A DNA stretch of 46,769 bases from JAOTYV01 sp041557595 (lineage in GTDB: Bacteria; Pseudomonadota; Alphaproteobacteria; UBA8366), in NCBI GenBank assembly GCA_041557595.1, contig JBFFGE010000007.1, positions 1 to 46,769 of the forward strand, read 5' to 3'. Below the pieces are notes generated by a model that searched no databases, had not been told where the DNA came from, and saw only the letters and a program-made list of their open reading frames with translations. The translations under genes were made by a program, and so were the position numbers. This document shows positions 23,286 to 33,473 of the stretch, piece by piece; the first letter of the stretch is position 1; each line of letters begins with the position of its first letter.

Positions 23286-25074
23286 ACAGCCCTTCCAGCG
23301 CCGCGCCATACCGAGCCGTGATGACATGCCGTCGCAGTTTCATGGTCGGCGTCATCATTTCGTTTTCGATTGTGAAGGGTTCGGGGACAACGACGATCTG
23401 ACGCACCCGCTCGATCACCGAGAGGTTGCGGTTTACCCGGTCGATGGCCGCGAGCAGCGCCTTCCGCAGATCTTCGCTCGCCGCGAGGGCTGCGGGATCG
23501 TCCCCGGAATCCTGGCTCTTGGCCCATTCGTTCACGAAATCCGGGTCGGGCACGACCAACGCGACGAGATGCGGCCGCCGGTCGCCGAAAACCATGGCCT
23601 GGGCGATTTCCGGCTCGGCGCTCAGGATGCCTTCGATGCGGGCCGGGGAAAGATTGTCGCCGCCCGAATTTACGATGATGTCCTTCTTGCGGTCGGTGAT
23701 CTGGATATAGCCGTCCTCGTCGAATTTGCCGATATCGCCGGTGTGCAACCAGCCGTCGCGAATCGTCTCGGCGGTGGCTTCCGGATTGTTCCAGTATCCC
23801 TGCATGACCAACTCGCCGCGGACGAGGATTTCACCGTCTTCGGCGATCTTGACCTCGACCCCTTTCAAGGGCGGGCCCACGGTATGAATTTTGTTCAGCC
23901 GATAGGGATTGCAGCTCACCACCGGCGCGGCCTCGGTCTGCCCGTAGCCTTGCAGGATGTGCAGGCCGAGCGCCGTGAAATAGACGCCGATATCGTAGTT
24001 TAGCGGCGCGCCGCCGGAGACGAATGCCTTGAGCCTGCCGCCGAAGCGCTGCCGCACCTTGTTCCGCACCAGCTTGTCGAGGGCGCAATTCGCCAGCTTA
24101 TTGCCGACGGTCATGCTGCCGGGGTCGAGATAGGATTTCCGGCCGAGATCGATCGCCGAATCGAAGAGTTTACGCTTCAGTCCCCCGGTTTGTTCGACGC
24201 CGCGGCGAATGCGGGCGTGCATCGCCTCGTAGAGGCGCGGTACGGCGGTCATGATCGTAGGGCGCACTTCGTTGATATTGGCGGTCAGTTTGTCGATACC
24301 TTCGGCATAGTAAATCTGGGCGCCGATCGAAATCGGCAGGAATTGTCCGCCGGTGTGCTCATAGGAATGCGACAGCGGCAGAAACGAGAGAAATACCTCA
24401 TCGCTGGAGCCAAATTGTGGCAATTCCTTGAGGAAATCGTGGGCGCCCATGCAATTGCACAGCACCGCGCCATGGCTCAGCATCACGCCTTTCGGTTTGC
24501 CGGAGGTGCCGGAGGTGTAAATGATGCAGGCGGTGTCGGTCCGGTTGATTTCGTTCAACCAGGCCTGCGTCTCGTCGGGGCCCGTGCGTCCGTCCTCCAA
24601 CACCTCGTCCCAGCTTTTCAGGACCACGCCTTCCGGCGCGTTCTGCGGCGCCGGCTGGTCCATGAAAATTACCGTTTCCGTGCCCGTGTCCGCCGCCGCG
24701 GGCAGCAGCGCCTTGGCCAAGGCGGCCGTGGAGACGATCGCGATTTTCGATCCGCTGTCCGACAGGATGTGGCGGTGATCGTCGATCGTATTGGTCGTGT
24801 AGGCGGGCACCGTTATGCCGCCTGCCGCCATGATGGCGATGTCGGCGATCAGCCATTCGGGACGGTTTTCCGCGACCAGGACCACTCGGTCGCCGCGCTG
24901 AAGGCCGATATTTCGCAGCCCGCGCGTAAGCGCCTGCGCCGCCGCCGCGGTCTCCCGCCAGGTCTGGCCGCGCCAGGCGCCATCCCGCTTTGTCCATAGG
25001 AAAGGTTGTTCGGCCTGTCGTTCCGCCTGCTCAAAGAACATCAGCGGCAGATTCCGAATTCGATCATAATTCAT
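23275..25074 (-). CDS. long-chain acyl-CoA synthetase (AMP-forming)
   Basis: 599 aa. It activates a fatty acid to acyl-AMP and then acyl-CoA. The P-loop YTSGTSGKPKG is at 186-196, followed by GYGQTEAAPVVS, and by the hinge region GWLHTGDIGKFDEDGYIQITDRKKDIIVNSGGDNLSP with the catalytic lysine region after it. This is the FadD15-type bacterial branch (N-terminal WTKRDGAWRGQTW). First gene of a unit with the BON protein, and divergent from the M3 peptidase. Confidence 0.94.
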   Translation of the reverse strand: MNYDRIRNLPLMFFEQAERQAEQPFLWTKRDGAWRGQTWRETAAAAQALTRGLRNIGLQRGDRVVLVAENRPEWLIADIAIMAAGGITVPAYTTNTIDDHRHILSDSGSKIAIVSTAALAKALLPAAADTGTETVIFMDQPAPQNAPEGVVLKSWDEVLEDGRTGPDETQAWLNEINRTDTACIIYTSGTSGKPKGVMLSHGAVLCNCMGAHDFLKELPQFGSSDEVFLSFLPLSHSYEHTGGQFLPISIGAQIYYAEGIDKLTANINEVRPTIMTAVPRLYEAMHARIRRGVEQTGGLKRKLFDSAIDLGRKSYLDPGSMTVGNKLANCALDKLVRNKVRQRFGGRLKAFVSGGAPLNYDIGVYFTALGLHILQGYGQTEAAPVVSCNPYRLNKIHTVGPPLKGVEVKIAEDGEILVRGELVMQGYWNNPEATAETIRDGWLHTGDIGKFDEDGYIQITDRKKDIIVNSGGDNLSPARIEGILSAEPEIAQAMVFGDRRPHLVALVVPDPDFVNEWAKSQDSGDDPAALAASEDLRKALLAAIDRVNRNLSVIERVRQIVVVPEPFTIENEMMTPTMKLRRHVITARYGAALEGLYAR

Positions 25075-25161
25075 GAATGAATTCCGATGCCCCCCGGTTC
25101 GGATGCTTGTGTCCCAGTCTTCGCCATCATATATCGCCCTGAGTTACGAGGGAGTAAAGAC

Positions 25162-26955
25162 ATGAAAAACGGAGCCGCGGGCACCCGTTCAGCACTAGGC
25201 GCGCTTCCGGGCTGGGATTTGCGGGATTTATACCCCGCGGCCGACGCTCCGGAGCTCGAATCCGATTTGCAGCGCGCCGAAACGGCGGCGCGTGCGTTTG
25301 CGGATTCCTATACCGGGCGGCTTGCGGATCTCAACGGCGATGCGCTGGGGGATGCCATAGCGCAATATGAATCGATTTACGAGACCCTGTCGCGCGTGAT
25401 GAGCTATGCGTCCTTGATGCATGCGGGCAACGTCTCCGACACGGAAATCAGCCGATTTTTTCAAACCATGCAGGAGCGGGTTAACGCGATCTCCGCGACG
25501 CTGCTGTTCTTTGGTCTGGAAATCAACCGGATAGACGACGAACGCCTGGAAGCACAGCTCGAGTCGCCGGCCCTGGCCCGCTATCGGCCGTGGCTGCGCG
25601 ACACCCGCGCCGCGCGCGACTTTCAACTGTCGGACGAAATCGAGAAGCTGCTGCACGAAAAACAGGTGTCGGGGCGCACCGCGTGGATGCGCCTGTTCGA
25701 CCAAACGCTGGCGGAAATGCGGTTCCCGTTGAAGGAACGCATGCTGACCGAGACCGAGATCCTGCATTTGTTGTCCGATCCGGATGCGGCGACCCGGAAG
25801 GAAGCCGCGCAAAGCTTCGGCACGGTGCTCGGCGACAACATCAAGGTCTTCGCGCTGGTCACCAACACGCTGGCCAAGGAAAAGGAGATCGAGGACCGTT
25901 GGCGGGGATTTGAGCGGCCGATTTCCGCCCGGAATTTGGCGAATTTCGTCGAGGATGACGTGGTTGACGCGCTGATCGGGTCGGTGCGCGACGCCTATCC
26001 CCGTCTGTCGCACCGGTATTACGCGCTCAAGGCAACGTGGTTCGGCGCGGAAAGCATCGACTACTGGGACAGAAACGCACCGTTTCCGGACGAGGACGAT
26101 CGCGTAATTCCCTGGCGTGAGGCCCGTGAGACCGTTCTGGAGGCGTATGACGCCTTTTCCGGCGACCTCGCGGAGATCGGTCGCCGGTTCTTCGAGAACG
26201 ACTGGATCGACGCGGCGGTGCGGCCGGGCAAGGCGTCGGGCGCGTTCTCGCACCCGACCGTGCCGTCGGCGCACCCCTACTTGTTGCTGAACTATCAGGG
26301 CAGGACCCGCGATGTCATGACCCTGGCGCACGAGCTGGGGCACGGGGTGCATCAGGTCTTGTCGGGGCAGCAGGGTCATTTGATGGCGAATACGCCGCTT
26401 ACCCTGGCGGAGACGGCGTCGGTCTTCGGCGAGATGCTGACCTTCCGTTCTATGCTTGCCGCAACCACCGATCCGAAGGCGCGGCGCGTCATGCTGGCGG
26501 GCAAGATCGAGGACATGCTGAATACCGTGGTGCGGCAAATCGCGTTTTGCGAATTCGAGCGCCGCGTCCATGACGAACGCCGGGCGGCCGAGTTGACGCC
26601 CGACCGGCTGGGCGAAATCTGGATGGAAATTCAGGGTGAGAGCCTCGGTCCCGCCATAACCCTGCATGACGAATATCGGCATTTCTGGGCCTACATTCCG
26701 CATTTCATCCATACGCCATTCTATGTCTACGCCTACGCCTTCGGCGATTGCCTCGTGAACTCGCTTTATTCGGTCTATCAGGATGCGGAGGGCGGCTTTG
26801 CGGAGAAGTATCTGGAGATGCTGTCCGCCGGCGGCACCAAGCGGCATCGCGATTTGCTGGCGCCCTTCGGCCTGAATGCTTCCGACCCGACCTTCTGGTC
26901 GCGCGGTCTTTCGGTCATCGAGGGCTTCATCGGGGATTTCGAGGCCGCATTGTGA
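25162..26955 (+). CDS. pepF: M3 family oligoendopeptidase
   Basis: 597 aa, the typical length of PepF-like enzymes. The zinc motif HELGH is at 390-394 (LAHELGHGVHQVLSG), with the third ligand in LAETASVFGEM. It cuts short oligopeptides in the cytoplasm. GAGGGAG lies about 7 bases before ATG 25162, which decides this start over 25087. First gene of a run of five in the same direction: peptidase, hydrolase, two FAD dehydrogenases and an ABC1 kinase. Its stop overlaps the hydrolase start. Confidence 0.93.
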   Translation: MKNGAAGTRSALGALPGWDLRDLYPAADAPELESDLQRAETAARAFADSYTGRLADLNGDALGDAIAQYESIYETLSRVMSYASLMHAGNVSDTEISRFFQTMQERVNAISATLLFFGLEINRIDDERLEAQLESPALARYRPWLRDTRAARDFQLSDEIEKLLHEKQVSGRTAWMRLFDQTLAEMRFPLKERMLTETEILHLLSDPDAATRKEAAQSFGTVLGDNIKVFALVTNTLAKEKEIEDRWRGFERPISARNLANFVEDDVVDALIGSVRDAYPRLSHRYYALKATWFGAESIDYWDRNAPFPDEDDRVIPWREARETVLEAYDAFSGDLAEIGRRFFENDWIDAAVRPGKASGAFSHPTVPSAHPYLLLNYQGRTRDVMTLAHELGHGVHQVLSGQQGHLMANTPLTLAETASVFGEMLTFRSMLAATTDPKARRVMLAGKIEDMLNTVVRQIAFCEFERRVHDERRAAELTPDRLGEIWMEIQGESLGPAITLHDEYRHFWAYIPHFIHTPFYVYAYAFGDCLVNSLYSVYQDAEGGFAEKYLEMLSAGGTKRHRDLLAPFGLNASDPTFWSRGLSVIEGFIGDFEAAL

Positions 26956-27761
26956 CATCCCAAAAGGGACCCGACCTCGAAGTCATTTCCAGGCTACCGG
27001 TCGATGGCGCGCACGGCGTACCCATCGTGTTCGTGCACGGCGCCTATGGCGGGGCCTGGTGCTGGGACGAATACTTTCTGTCCTGGTTCGCGGAACGCGG
27101 TTATGCCGCCCATGCGGTGAGCTTGCGCGGCCATGGCGCGAGCGGTGGCGGCGGCGCCCTCGACGGGGTAGGGATCGACGATTACGTGGCCGATCTGAAG
27201 CAGGTAACAGAGACGTTGGAGCGGCCGCCGATCCTGGTCGGGCACTCGATGGGCGGGTTCGTCGTGCAGAAATATCTCGAGCGCGGCGAGGCGGCGGGCG
27301 TGGCCCTGCTGGCGGCGGTTCCGCCGCGGGGCCTGATCGGCCCCGGTTTGTCCCTGATGGTCTGGCAGCCGGGTTTGGCGTTCTCGCTCGGCTCGGGGCA
27401 GATATTCGGCAAGAGCTGGGATGGGCCGGAAGTCATGCGCTCGGCCTTGTTTTCCGACGCCTTGCCGACCGATCAGGCGGATGCGTACCTCGCCCGCATG
27501 GGACCCGAGTCGACGCGCGCGATGTTCGAGATGGCCGGGCTTGAACCGCCGCGCTTGAAGGGCGTGTCCTTGCCGCCGGTCCTTGTGCTCGGCGGCCATG
27601 ACGACGCGTTGATTCCCCCCTCCTTTGTCCGGTCGACTGCGAGGGCCTATGGTGTGTCGCCGACTATTCTGGAAGATGTCGGACACGTCATGATGCTCGA
27701 CGTCGGTTGGCAATCGGTTGCCCAGACAGTCTTCGATTGGATGGTCGACAGCGGCATCTAG
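26952..27761 (+). CDS. alpha/beta hydrolase
   Basis: 269 aa. An HG oxyanion-hole motif (VFVHGAYGGAWCWD, residues 27-40), nucleophile serine S99 in LVGHSMGGF, an acidic residue in LGGHDDALI and a catalytic histidine H245 in GHVMML. The substrate is not deducible; esterase, lactonase and thioesterase activities all occur in this family. The GTG start at 26952 overlaps the peptidase stop (GTGA), indicating translational coupling. A longer reading into the peptidase gene has no support. Confidence 0.9.
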   Translation: MTSQKGPDLEVISRLPVDGAHGVPIVFVHGAYGGAWCWDEYFLSWFAERGYAAHAVSLRGHGASGGGGALDGVGIDDYVADLKQVTETLERPPILVGHSMGGFVVQKYLERGEAAGVALLAAVPPRGLIGPGLSLMVWQPGLAFSLGSGQIFGKSWDGPEVMRSALFSDALPTDQADAYLARMGPESTRAMFEMAGLEPPRLKGVSLPPVLVLGGHDDALIPPSFVRSTARAYGVSPTILEDVGHVMMLDVGWQSVAQTVFDWMVDSGI

Positions 27762-27784
27762 ACCGGGCGGAGGACAGGGTTGCG

Positions 27785-29041
27785 ATGGCAGACGAAATCG
27801 ATCCGAAACCACATAAAATCAGCGTCATCGGCGGCGGCATCGCGGGGATCAGCGCGGCGCTGTTCCTGCGGCGCGACGGACACGACGTGACGGTTTTCGA
27901 GCCGGGCGACCCCGGTGCCGGCACCTCTTCCGGCAATGCGGGCGTGGTCAGCACCGGCGGCATCATTCCGACCGCAACGCCGGATATTCTGATGCGCGTG
28001 CCGAAGATGCTGATGGATCCGTATGGCCCCCTGGCGGTGCGCTGGCGCTATTTACCGCGGATTGCGCCTTGGCTGCTCAGCCTGTTGCGGAACGGCACCC
28101 CGGCGCGGATCGAGGCCAATGCGCGGGCGAAGGCGGCGCTGCTCGACCATGCCTATGAAACCTATCGCACGCTGTTGCAGGACACCGGCACCGAATCCTT
28201 TATGCGCCAGACCGGGTCGCTGGCGGTGTATGAGACCGAGCGCGGCTGGCAGCAGACGCAATGGATCCTCGAGTTGATGCGCCGGTGCGGGCGGAAGTTC
28301 GATATCCTGAACCAGGATGAATTGCGTCAGATGGAGCCGGGGCTGGCGCCGATTTTCCCGCATGCCTACTATCTGCCCGACAACGGCTCGTTGAGCCATC
28401 CCGGCAAGCTGGTGACCGAGCTGCATGAAGCGTTTCGCCGCAAGGGCGGGACGATTATCCCGCAGCAGGTGATCCGGATCGGGCTCGCCGACGGGCACGC
28501 GCGTCATCTGATAACCGAAGACGGGCCGCAGGAATTCGACTCCGTGGTGGTCGCGGCGGGGGCTTGGTCGAAGCAGTTTCTCAAGCAATTGGGGACCAAC
28601 GTTCTGCTCGATGCGGAACGCGGCTATCACGTCATGCTGCCGCTGCCGGAATCGGCGCCGACGCGCCCGATCAATGTGGTCGAGGACACGATGTTCCTGT
28701 CGCCGATGGCGCATGGATTGCGCATGACCACCGGCGTTGAACTCGCCGGTACCGACGCGCCGCCGGACTATACGAGAGTGCGCCATATGATCGCCCGCGC
28801 CGCGCGTGTCATCCCGGGTTTGCGCCAGGAAGAACAGAGCGCCTGGCTCGGCTTTCGCCCGTCGACACCGAGCTCGGTGCCGCATCTCGGGCGGGCGCCC
28901 GGACACGACAACGTCTATTGCGCCTTTGGCGGCGGCCATGTCGGCATGACGCTGGGCCCGATCAGCGGCCGGATTACCGCCGATCTGGTCGCCGGCCGCG
29001 ACCCCGGCGTCGATCTCGCGCCATACGCGCTGGATCGATGA
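27785..29041 (+). CDS. FAD-dependent amino-acid dehydrogenase (DadA-like), paralogue 1
   Basis: 418 aa, DAO family. FAD-binding GGGIAGISAALFLRRDGHDVTVFE at the N-terminus and the C-terminal FGGGHVGMTLGPISGRITADLV flank the substrate domain. It likely oxidises a D-amino acid or another imino-forming amine, passing electrons to the quinone pool. GGAGG stands about 10 bases before ATG 27785. Residues such as RQTGSLAVYE and DNGSLSHPGKLV are shared with the next gene. Its stop overlaps the start of paralogue 2 by ATGA. Confidence 0.9.
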   Translation: MADEIDPKPHKISVIGGGIAGISAALFLRRDGHDVTVFEPGDPGAGTSSGNAGVVSTGGIIPTATPDILMRVPKMLMDPYGPLAVRWRYLPRIAPWLLSLLRNGTPARIEANARAKAALLDHAYETYRTLLQDTGTESFMRQTGSLAVYETERGWQQTQWILELMRRCGRKFDILNQDELRQMEPGLAPIFPHAYYLPDNGSLSHPGKLVTELHEAFRRKGGTIIPQQVIRIGLADGHARHLITEDGPQEFDSVVVAAGAWSKQFLKQLGTNVLLDAERGYHVMLPLPESAPTRPINVVEDTMFLSPMAHGLRMTTGVELAGTDAPPDYTRVRHMIARAARVIPGLRQEEQSAWLGFRPSTPSSVPHLGRAPGHDNVYCAFGGGHVGMTLGPISGRITADLVAGRDPGVDLAPYALDR

Positions 29042-30297
29042 GCACGCCTCCCGAACCGCGCACCATCGCCATTGTCGGCGCCGGGATGGTCGGCGTGAGT
29101 TGCGGGCTGTTCCTGCAGCGCGATGGCCATTCGGTGACGATCCTCGATCCCAACGACCCCGGCTCCGGCGCGTCCTTCGGCAATGCGGGGTCGATCAGCC
29201 AAAGCTCGATCATGCCGTCGTCGTCGCCGGGTCTGGTCAAACGGCTGCCGAAGATGCTGCTGGATCCTGAAAGTCCGCTGGTGCTGCGCTGGCAGTATCT
29301 GCCGCGCCTGTTGCCGTGGCTGGCCGGGTATCTGCGCAATTCCGCGCGTCCCCGGGTCAAGCGGAATTGCCGCGCGATGGGCGCGCTGTTCGAGCACGTG
29401 ATCGACGCCTACGACGTCCTGATCCGCGATGCCGGCGGCGGCGATCTCATCGATGCGACCGGCGCGCTCAAAGTCTATGAGAGCGATGCGGCATTCGAGG
29501 CTTCCGCCTTTGAACGCGCGATGATGGAGGCCTGCGGCTGCGCCTTCGATGTGTTGAACGAAGACGAACTGCGCCAGATGGAACCGAATCTCGCGCCGAT
29601 CTTCAAACACGCGGTTTTCATTCCGGGCTCGCGGCAGATCCGCAGCCCGGCCCGGTTGGTCGAGACGCTGGCGGAGTCGTTCCGGGCGCGCGGCGGCACG
29701 ATCCTGCATGAGCATGTCCGGAACGTGTCGGTCGACGGGACGGGCCGGGTCCGCATTGCGACCGAGTCCGGTAGCCACGAGGCGGATCGCGTGGTGATCG
29801 CCGCCGGCGTGCGGTCAAACGGATTTGCGCGGCGGCTCGGTGCGCGGGTGTTGCTCGACGCGGAACGCGGCTATCACATCATGATGCCCGCGCCCGAACG
29901 GTCGGTGAACCGGTACGTGCAATTTGCCGACCGCAAGTTTTCGCTGTCGCCGCACGAATCGGGAATTCGCATGACGTCCATCGTCGAACTGGCCAGCGTC
30001 GATGCAAAGCCCGATTACCGGCGTATCCGCCGTCTGCTGCCGCATGCCGCGCGGGTGTTGCCCGGCCTGTCGGCGGAGGAGCAGAGCATCTGGATGGGTG
30101 CGCGTCCCTCCACGCCGGACAATGTTCCGGTCATCGCCCGCTCGCCGCGGCAGGAGAATGTCTTCTTTGCCTTCGGGCACAGCCATCTCGGCATGACGCT
30201 GGGACCGTTGACCGGCCGGATCATCGCGGATCTGGTGGCCGGCCGCGATCCCGGCCTGGATATGACGCCCTATGGCGCCGAGCGGCCTTTCGGGTAG
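29038..30297 (+). CDS. FAD-dependent amino-acid dehydrogenase, paralogue 2
   Basis: 419 aa. It is a tandem copy of the preceding gene. The same motifs recur: GAGMVGVSCGLFLQRDGHSVTILD at the FAD site, NPGSGASFGNAG-type entry, EDELRQMEPNLAPIF, LLDAERGYH and the C-terminal FGHSHLGMTLGPLTGRIIADLV. By eye identity is about half, with whole blocks conserved, so an old duplication with some substrate divergence is likely. The start codon overlaps the first paralogue's stop, so they are translated together, perhaps as a pair or heteromer. Confidence 0.9.
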   Translation: MSTPPEPRTIAIVGAGMVGVSCGLFLQRDGHSVTILDPNDPGSGASFGNAGSISQSSIMPSSSPGLVKRLPKMLLDPESPLVLRWQYLPRLLPWLAGYLRNSARPRVKRNCRAMGALFEHVIDAYDVLIRDAGGGDLIDATGALKVYESDAAFEASAFERAMMEACGCAFDVLNEDELRQMEPNLAPIFKHAVFIPGSRQIRSPARLVETLAESFRARGGTILHEHVRNVSVDGTGRVRIATESGSHEADRVVIAAGVRSNGFARRLGARVLLDAERGYHIMMPAPERSVNRYVQFADRKFSLSPHESGIRMTSIVELASVDAKPDYRRIRRLLPHAARVLPGLSAEEQSIWMGARPSTPDNVPVIARSPRQENVFFAFGHSHLGMTLGPLTGRIIADLVAGRDPGLDMTPYGAERPFG

Positions 30298-30347
30298 GCG
30301 CCGATGACGGCTGGCACATCGCCGCCCCTGCGCCTATCTATGTCGTC

Positions 30348-31694
30348 ATGACGGATTCGGAAGACAACTCGGTCGGCGGGCGCGTCCGCCGCTATGCGCG
30401 CGTCGGCACCGCGGTCGGCGGGCTGGCGGCGCGGCTTGCGGGCGCGCGCTATCTCGGCCTCGAACTCGACAAAGGCCGGCACGCGGAGGACCTGAAATCG
30501 GCACTCGGCGGCCTCAAGGGCCCGTTGATGAAGGTCGCCCAACTGATGGCGACGATCCCCGATGCCTTGCCCGAAGAATACGTCCGCGAGCTGCAGCAGT
30601 TGCAGGCCAACGCGCCGTCGATGGGCTGGCCCTTCGTGCGCCGGCGCATGGCGGCAGAACTGGGCCCGGACTGGCGCGCGAAATTTGCGGAATTCGACCG
30701 CGCTGCCGCCCATGCCGCCTCCTTGGGGCAGGTGCATCGGGCGCGGTCGCTCGACGGCGCGGACCTCGCCTGCAAGCTGCAATATCCCGATATGGGCTCG
30801 GCAGTGGAAGCGGACCTCAATCAGCTTGGCATGGTTTTCGCGATCTATCAGCGCGGCGACAATTCGCTCTCGACCGGTCAGATTCACAAGGAAATTTCCG
30901 CGCGACTGCGCGAGGAGCTCGACTACGATCTCGAAGGGCGCCACATGGCGCTGTACACCGCAATGCTGGCCGAGGTGGACGCGGTTCATGTGCCCGTGCG
31001 GCTGCCCGAGCTGTCGACCAACCGGTTGCTCACCATGACCTGGCTCGACGGTCGGCCGCTGATGGATTTTCGCGAGGCGGCGCCGGAAGTGCGCAATACC
31101 ATCGCCCGCAACATGTTCCACGCCTGGTATGTGCCGTTCTATTTCTACGGCGTGATCCACGGCGATCCGCATCTCGGTAATTACAGCGTGCGGCCGGATC
31201 ATGGGATCAACCTGTTGGATTTCGGCTGCGTGCGGAAATTCCCGCCATCCTTCGTGCGCGGCGTGATCGATTTGTACCGGGCGTTGCGCGACGGCGATGC
31301 GGCGCTCGCGGTGCATGCCTATGAGACCTGGGGCTTCACCGATCTGCGCAAGGAGTTGATCGATACGCTCAACATCTGGGCCGAGTTCGTCTACGCGCCG
31401 CTGCTGAAGGACGAGGTGGCGCGGATCCAGGAATCGGAGAGCGGGCTCTACGGCGCGCAGGTGGCGGGAAGGGTGCACCGGGAACTGCGCAAGCTCGGCG
31501 GGGTGACGCCGCCGCGCGAATTCGTTTTTATGGATAGGGCGGCGATCGGGCTGGGATCGGTTTTCATGCATCTCCGGGCGGAGGTCAACTGGCACCGGCT
31601 TTTTCACGATTTGATCGACGATTTCGACGAGGCGGCGCTGGCGGAACGCCAGACGGCAGCGCTGGACGCGGCAGGAATGCCGGAGGCTGAGTGA
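30348..31694 (+). CDS. ABC1/UbiB-family atypical kinase
   Basis: 448 aa. UbiB/COQ8-like proteins support ubiquinone biosynthesis or lipid handling. Seen: a KxGQ-type motif modified to KVAQ (62-65, MKVAQLMATIPDALP), the alanine-rich loop region ending HAASLGQVHRAR, the lysine in ACKLQYP, the catalytic HGDPHLGNY and the metal-binding DFG-like LLDFGCVRKFP. There is no C-terminal membrane segment. It follows the FAD dehydrogenase pair by 50 bases. The Gly of KxGQ is Ala here. A -10-like hexamer lies near the ATG but at imperfect spacing. Confidence 0.88.
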   Translation: MTDSEDNSVGGRVRRYARVGTAVGGLAARLAGARYLGLELDKGRHAEDLKSALGGLKGPLMKVAQLMATIPDALPEEYVRELQQLQANAPSMGWPFVRRRMAAELGPDWRAKFAEFDRAAAHAASLGQVHRARSLDGADLACKLQYPDMGSAVEADLNQLGMVFAIYQRGDNSLSTGQIHKEISARLREELDYDLEGRHMALYTAMLAEVDAVHVPVRLPELSTNRLLTMTWLDGRPLMDFREAAPEVRNTIARNMFHAWYVPFYFYGVIHGDPHLGNYSVRPDHGINLLDFGCVRKFPPSFVRGVIDLYRALRDGDAALAVHAYETWGFTDLRKELIDTLNIWAEFVYAPLLKDEVARIQESESGLYGAQVAGRVHRELRKLGGVTPPREFVFMDRAAIGLGSVFMHLRAEVNWHRLFHDLIDDFDEAALAERQTAALDAAGMPEAE

Positions 31695-31783
31695 CAGGCG
31701 CAAGTCCGGCTGTTGCCCTAAACGCCTCGAATTTGGTCAGTCACCGCCTATAATCCCGCCTATCCAACATGAGGAGCCACCGG

Positions 31784-33319
31784 ATGGGTCGCAAAATTCT
31801 GTTCATCACCACCGACCAGCAGCGCTTCGACGGGCTCGGCTGCAATGGCGGCACGGTGGCGCGCACGCCGGTGATCGACGGTCTGGCGGCGGCGGGGGTC
31901 AACTACCGCCGCGCGCATAATCAGAACACGGTCTGCATGCCGGCGCGCTCCACCATGATCACCGGGCAATACGTCCGGACGCATGGCGTGATCCAGAACG
32001 GCATTCCCTTGCCGCTGGATGCGCCGGACGTGGCGGCGCATTTGCGGGACCGGGGCGGCTATCGCACCGCGCTGATCGGCAAGGCGCATTTCGAGCCGTC
32101 CTCCGATCCCGATAAATCCTTCTACGAAAACTGGGCGGCGACGCGCGGCACCACGGGCCCGCATCGCGGTTTCGAGCGCATGGAGCTTGCCAATCATACG
32201 GGCCGGGCCGGTCGCAGCCTGGTGCATTATCCGAAATGGCTGCGCGAAAACTTTCCCGACGAGGTCGACGATTTTTTCGAATATGTCGACCGGAACAAGC
32301 AGGTCAGCGGAAGGGGCGGCGGCGATTGCGGCGCGCCGCAGGTCTGGTTCAACCCGATCCCGCGCGAGCACTACCACACCGACTGGGTGGCCGACCGCGC
32401 CATCGACTGGCTCGACTCCCTCGATGCGGACGAAGACTGGTTCCTGTGGATGAGCTTCCCGGACCCGCATCACCCGTGGGACCCGCCGCAATCCGAACTG
32501 AAGCGCGTCAACTGGCGCGACCTCGACCTGCCGCCGGGCTATCCCGGCTCGCGCGACAAGGCGGCCGAAATCCTGGCGCGGAAGCCGCGCCACTGGCTCG
32601 AATGGTACGAGGGCCGGGGCCGCTTCAATTTCGAGGTGCCCGCGAGTTTCCGGCCATGCGACCTGACCCCCGACCAGATTCGCGAGGTCAACGCCTTTGT
32701 TCACGTCTCCAACGAGTTGATCGACGAGGCCTGCGGCAGGGTGATGACGGCGATCGGACGGCGCGGCTGGGACAACGACACCGATGTGGTGTTCACCACG
32801 GACCATGGCGAGCTGCAGGGAGATTTCGGCATGCTGTTCAAGGGCCCGTACCACGTCGACGCACTGATGCATGTGCCGCTGATCTGGCGGCCCGCGCCGT
32901 CGGCCGGTGTCGCGCCGGCGGTGCTGGACGATCTGGTCGGCCATGTGGACCTGGCGCCGACATTTTGCGACATCGCGGGATTGCCCGTGCCGGAGGTGAT
33001 GCAGGGCAACCGCTTGCCGGTCGCATCCGGCGGCGGCCAGCAGCGGCTGATCACCGAATGGGACAGCACCTTCGACGGGATCGGCATCCATATGCGGACC
33101 CTCTATCGCGACGGCTATGTCTGCACCGCGTATGAGAAGAGCAATTATTACGACGGCACCGAGGGCGAGCTCTACAAGCTCGACGAAGACCCAGATCAAT
33201 GGCGCAACCTGTGGAATGATGCCGGATATCAGGGCGTGCGCCGGGATCTGGTGGCCGATCTGTACGACAATTTGCCGCCGCGCCATGACCCGCCCTTGGC
33301 TCAGGTTGCCCCGGTTTAG
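31784..33319 (+). CDS. sulfatase / phosphonate monoester hydrolase family protein
   Basis: 511 aa, alkaline phosphatase superfamily. The formylglycine consensus C-x-P-x-R is present as CMPAR, with C51 as the residue converted to formylglycine. Metal-binding aspartates are D10 (FITTDQQR) and the later FTTDHGELQGD; WMSFPDPHHPWDPP and the C-terminal YKLDEDPDQWRNL are typical sulfatase features. It has no signal peptide, so it would act in the cytoplasm. GAGGAG is 7 bases upstream of ATG 31784, making 31769 unlikely. Substrate (sulfate, phosphonate or phosphodiester) not determined; no anaerobic maturase or FGE gene is in the window. Confidence 0.9.
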   Translation: MGRKILFITTDQQRFDGLGCNGGTVARTPVIDGLAAAGVNYRRAHNQNTVCMPARSTMITGQYVRTHGVIQNGIPLPLDAPDVAAHLRDRGGYRTALIGKAHFEPSSDPDKSFYENWAATRGTTGPHRGFERMELANHTGRAGRSLVHYPKWLRENFPDEVDDFFEYVDRNKQVSGRGGGDCGAPQVWFNPIPREHYHTDWVADRAIDWLDSLDADEDWFLWMSFPDPHHPWDPPQSELKRVNWRDLDLPPGYPGSRDKAAEILARKPRHWLEWYEGRGRFNFEVPASFRPCDLTPDQIREVNAFVHVSNELIDEACGRVMTAIGRRGWDNDTDVVFTTDHGELQGDFGMLFKGPYHVDALMHVPLIWRPAPSAGVAPAVLDDLVGHVDLAPTFCDIAGLPVPEVMQGNRLPVASGGGQQRLITEWDSTFDGIGIHMRTLYRDGYVCTAYEKSNYYDGTEGELYKLDEDPDQWRNLWNDAGYQGVRRDLVADLYDNLPPRHDPPLAQVAPV

Positions 33320-33473
33320 CGCGGTTTGGGATGTTTTTGGGCGTCGGGGCAAAGGGTCGCAGGTCGCGGAAAGTTTATTCCTTGTCTTGGCAATTTGCGT
33401 GCTAACTGGCATACCGTAGCCGCGTTCCAGCGCGGGGGAGCTGCTTGGAAATTATCCAGCCGGATTTGCCGAC

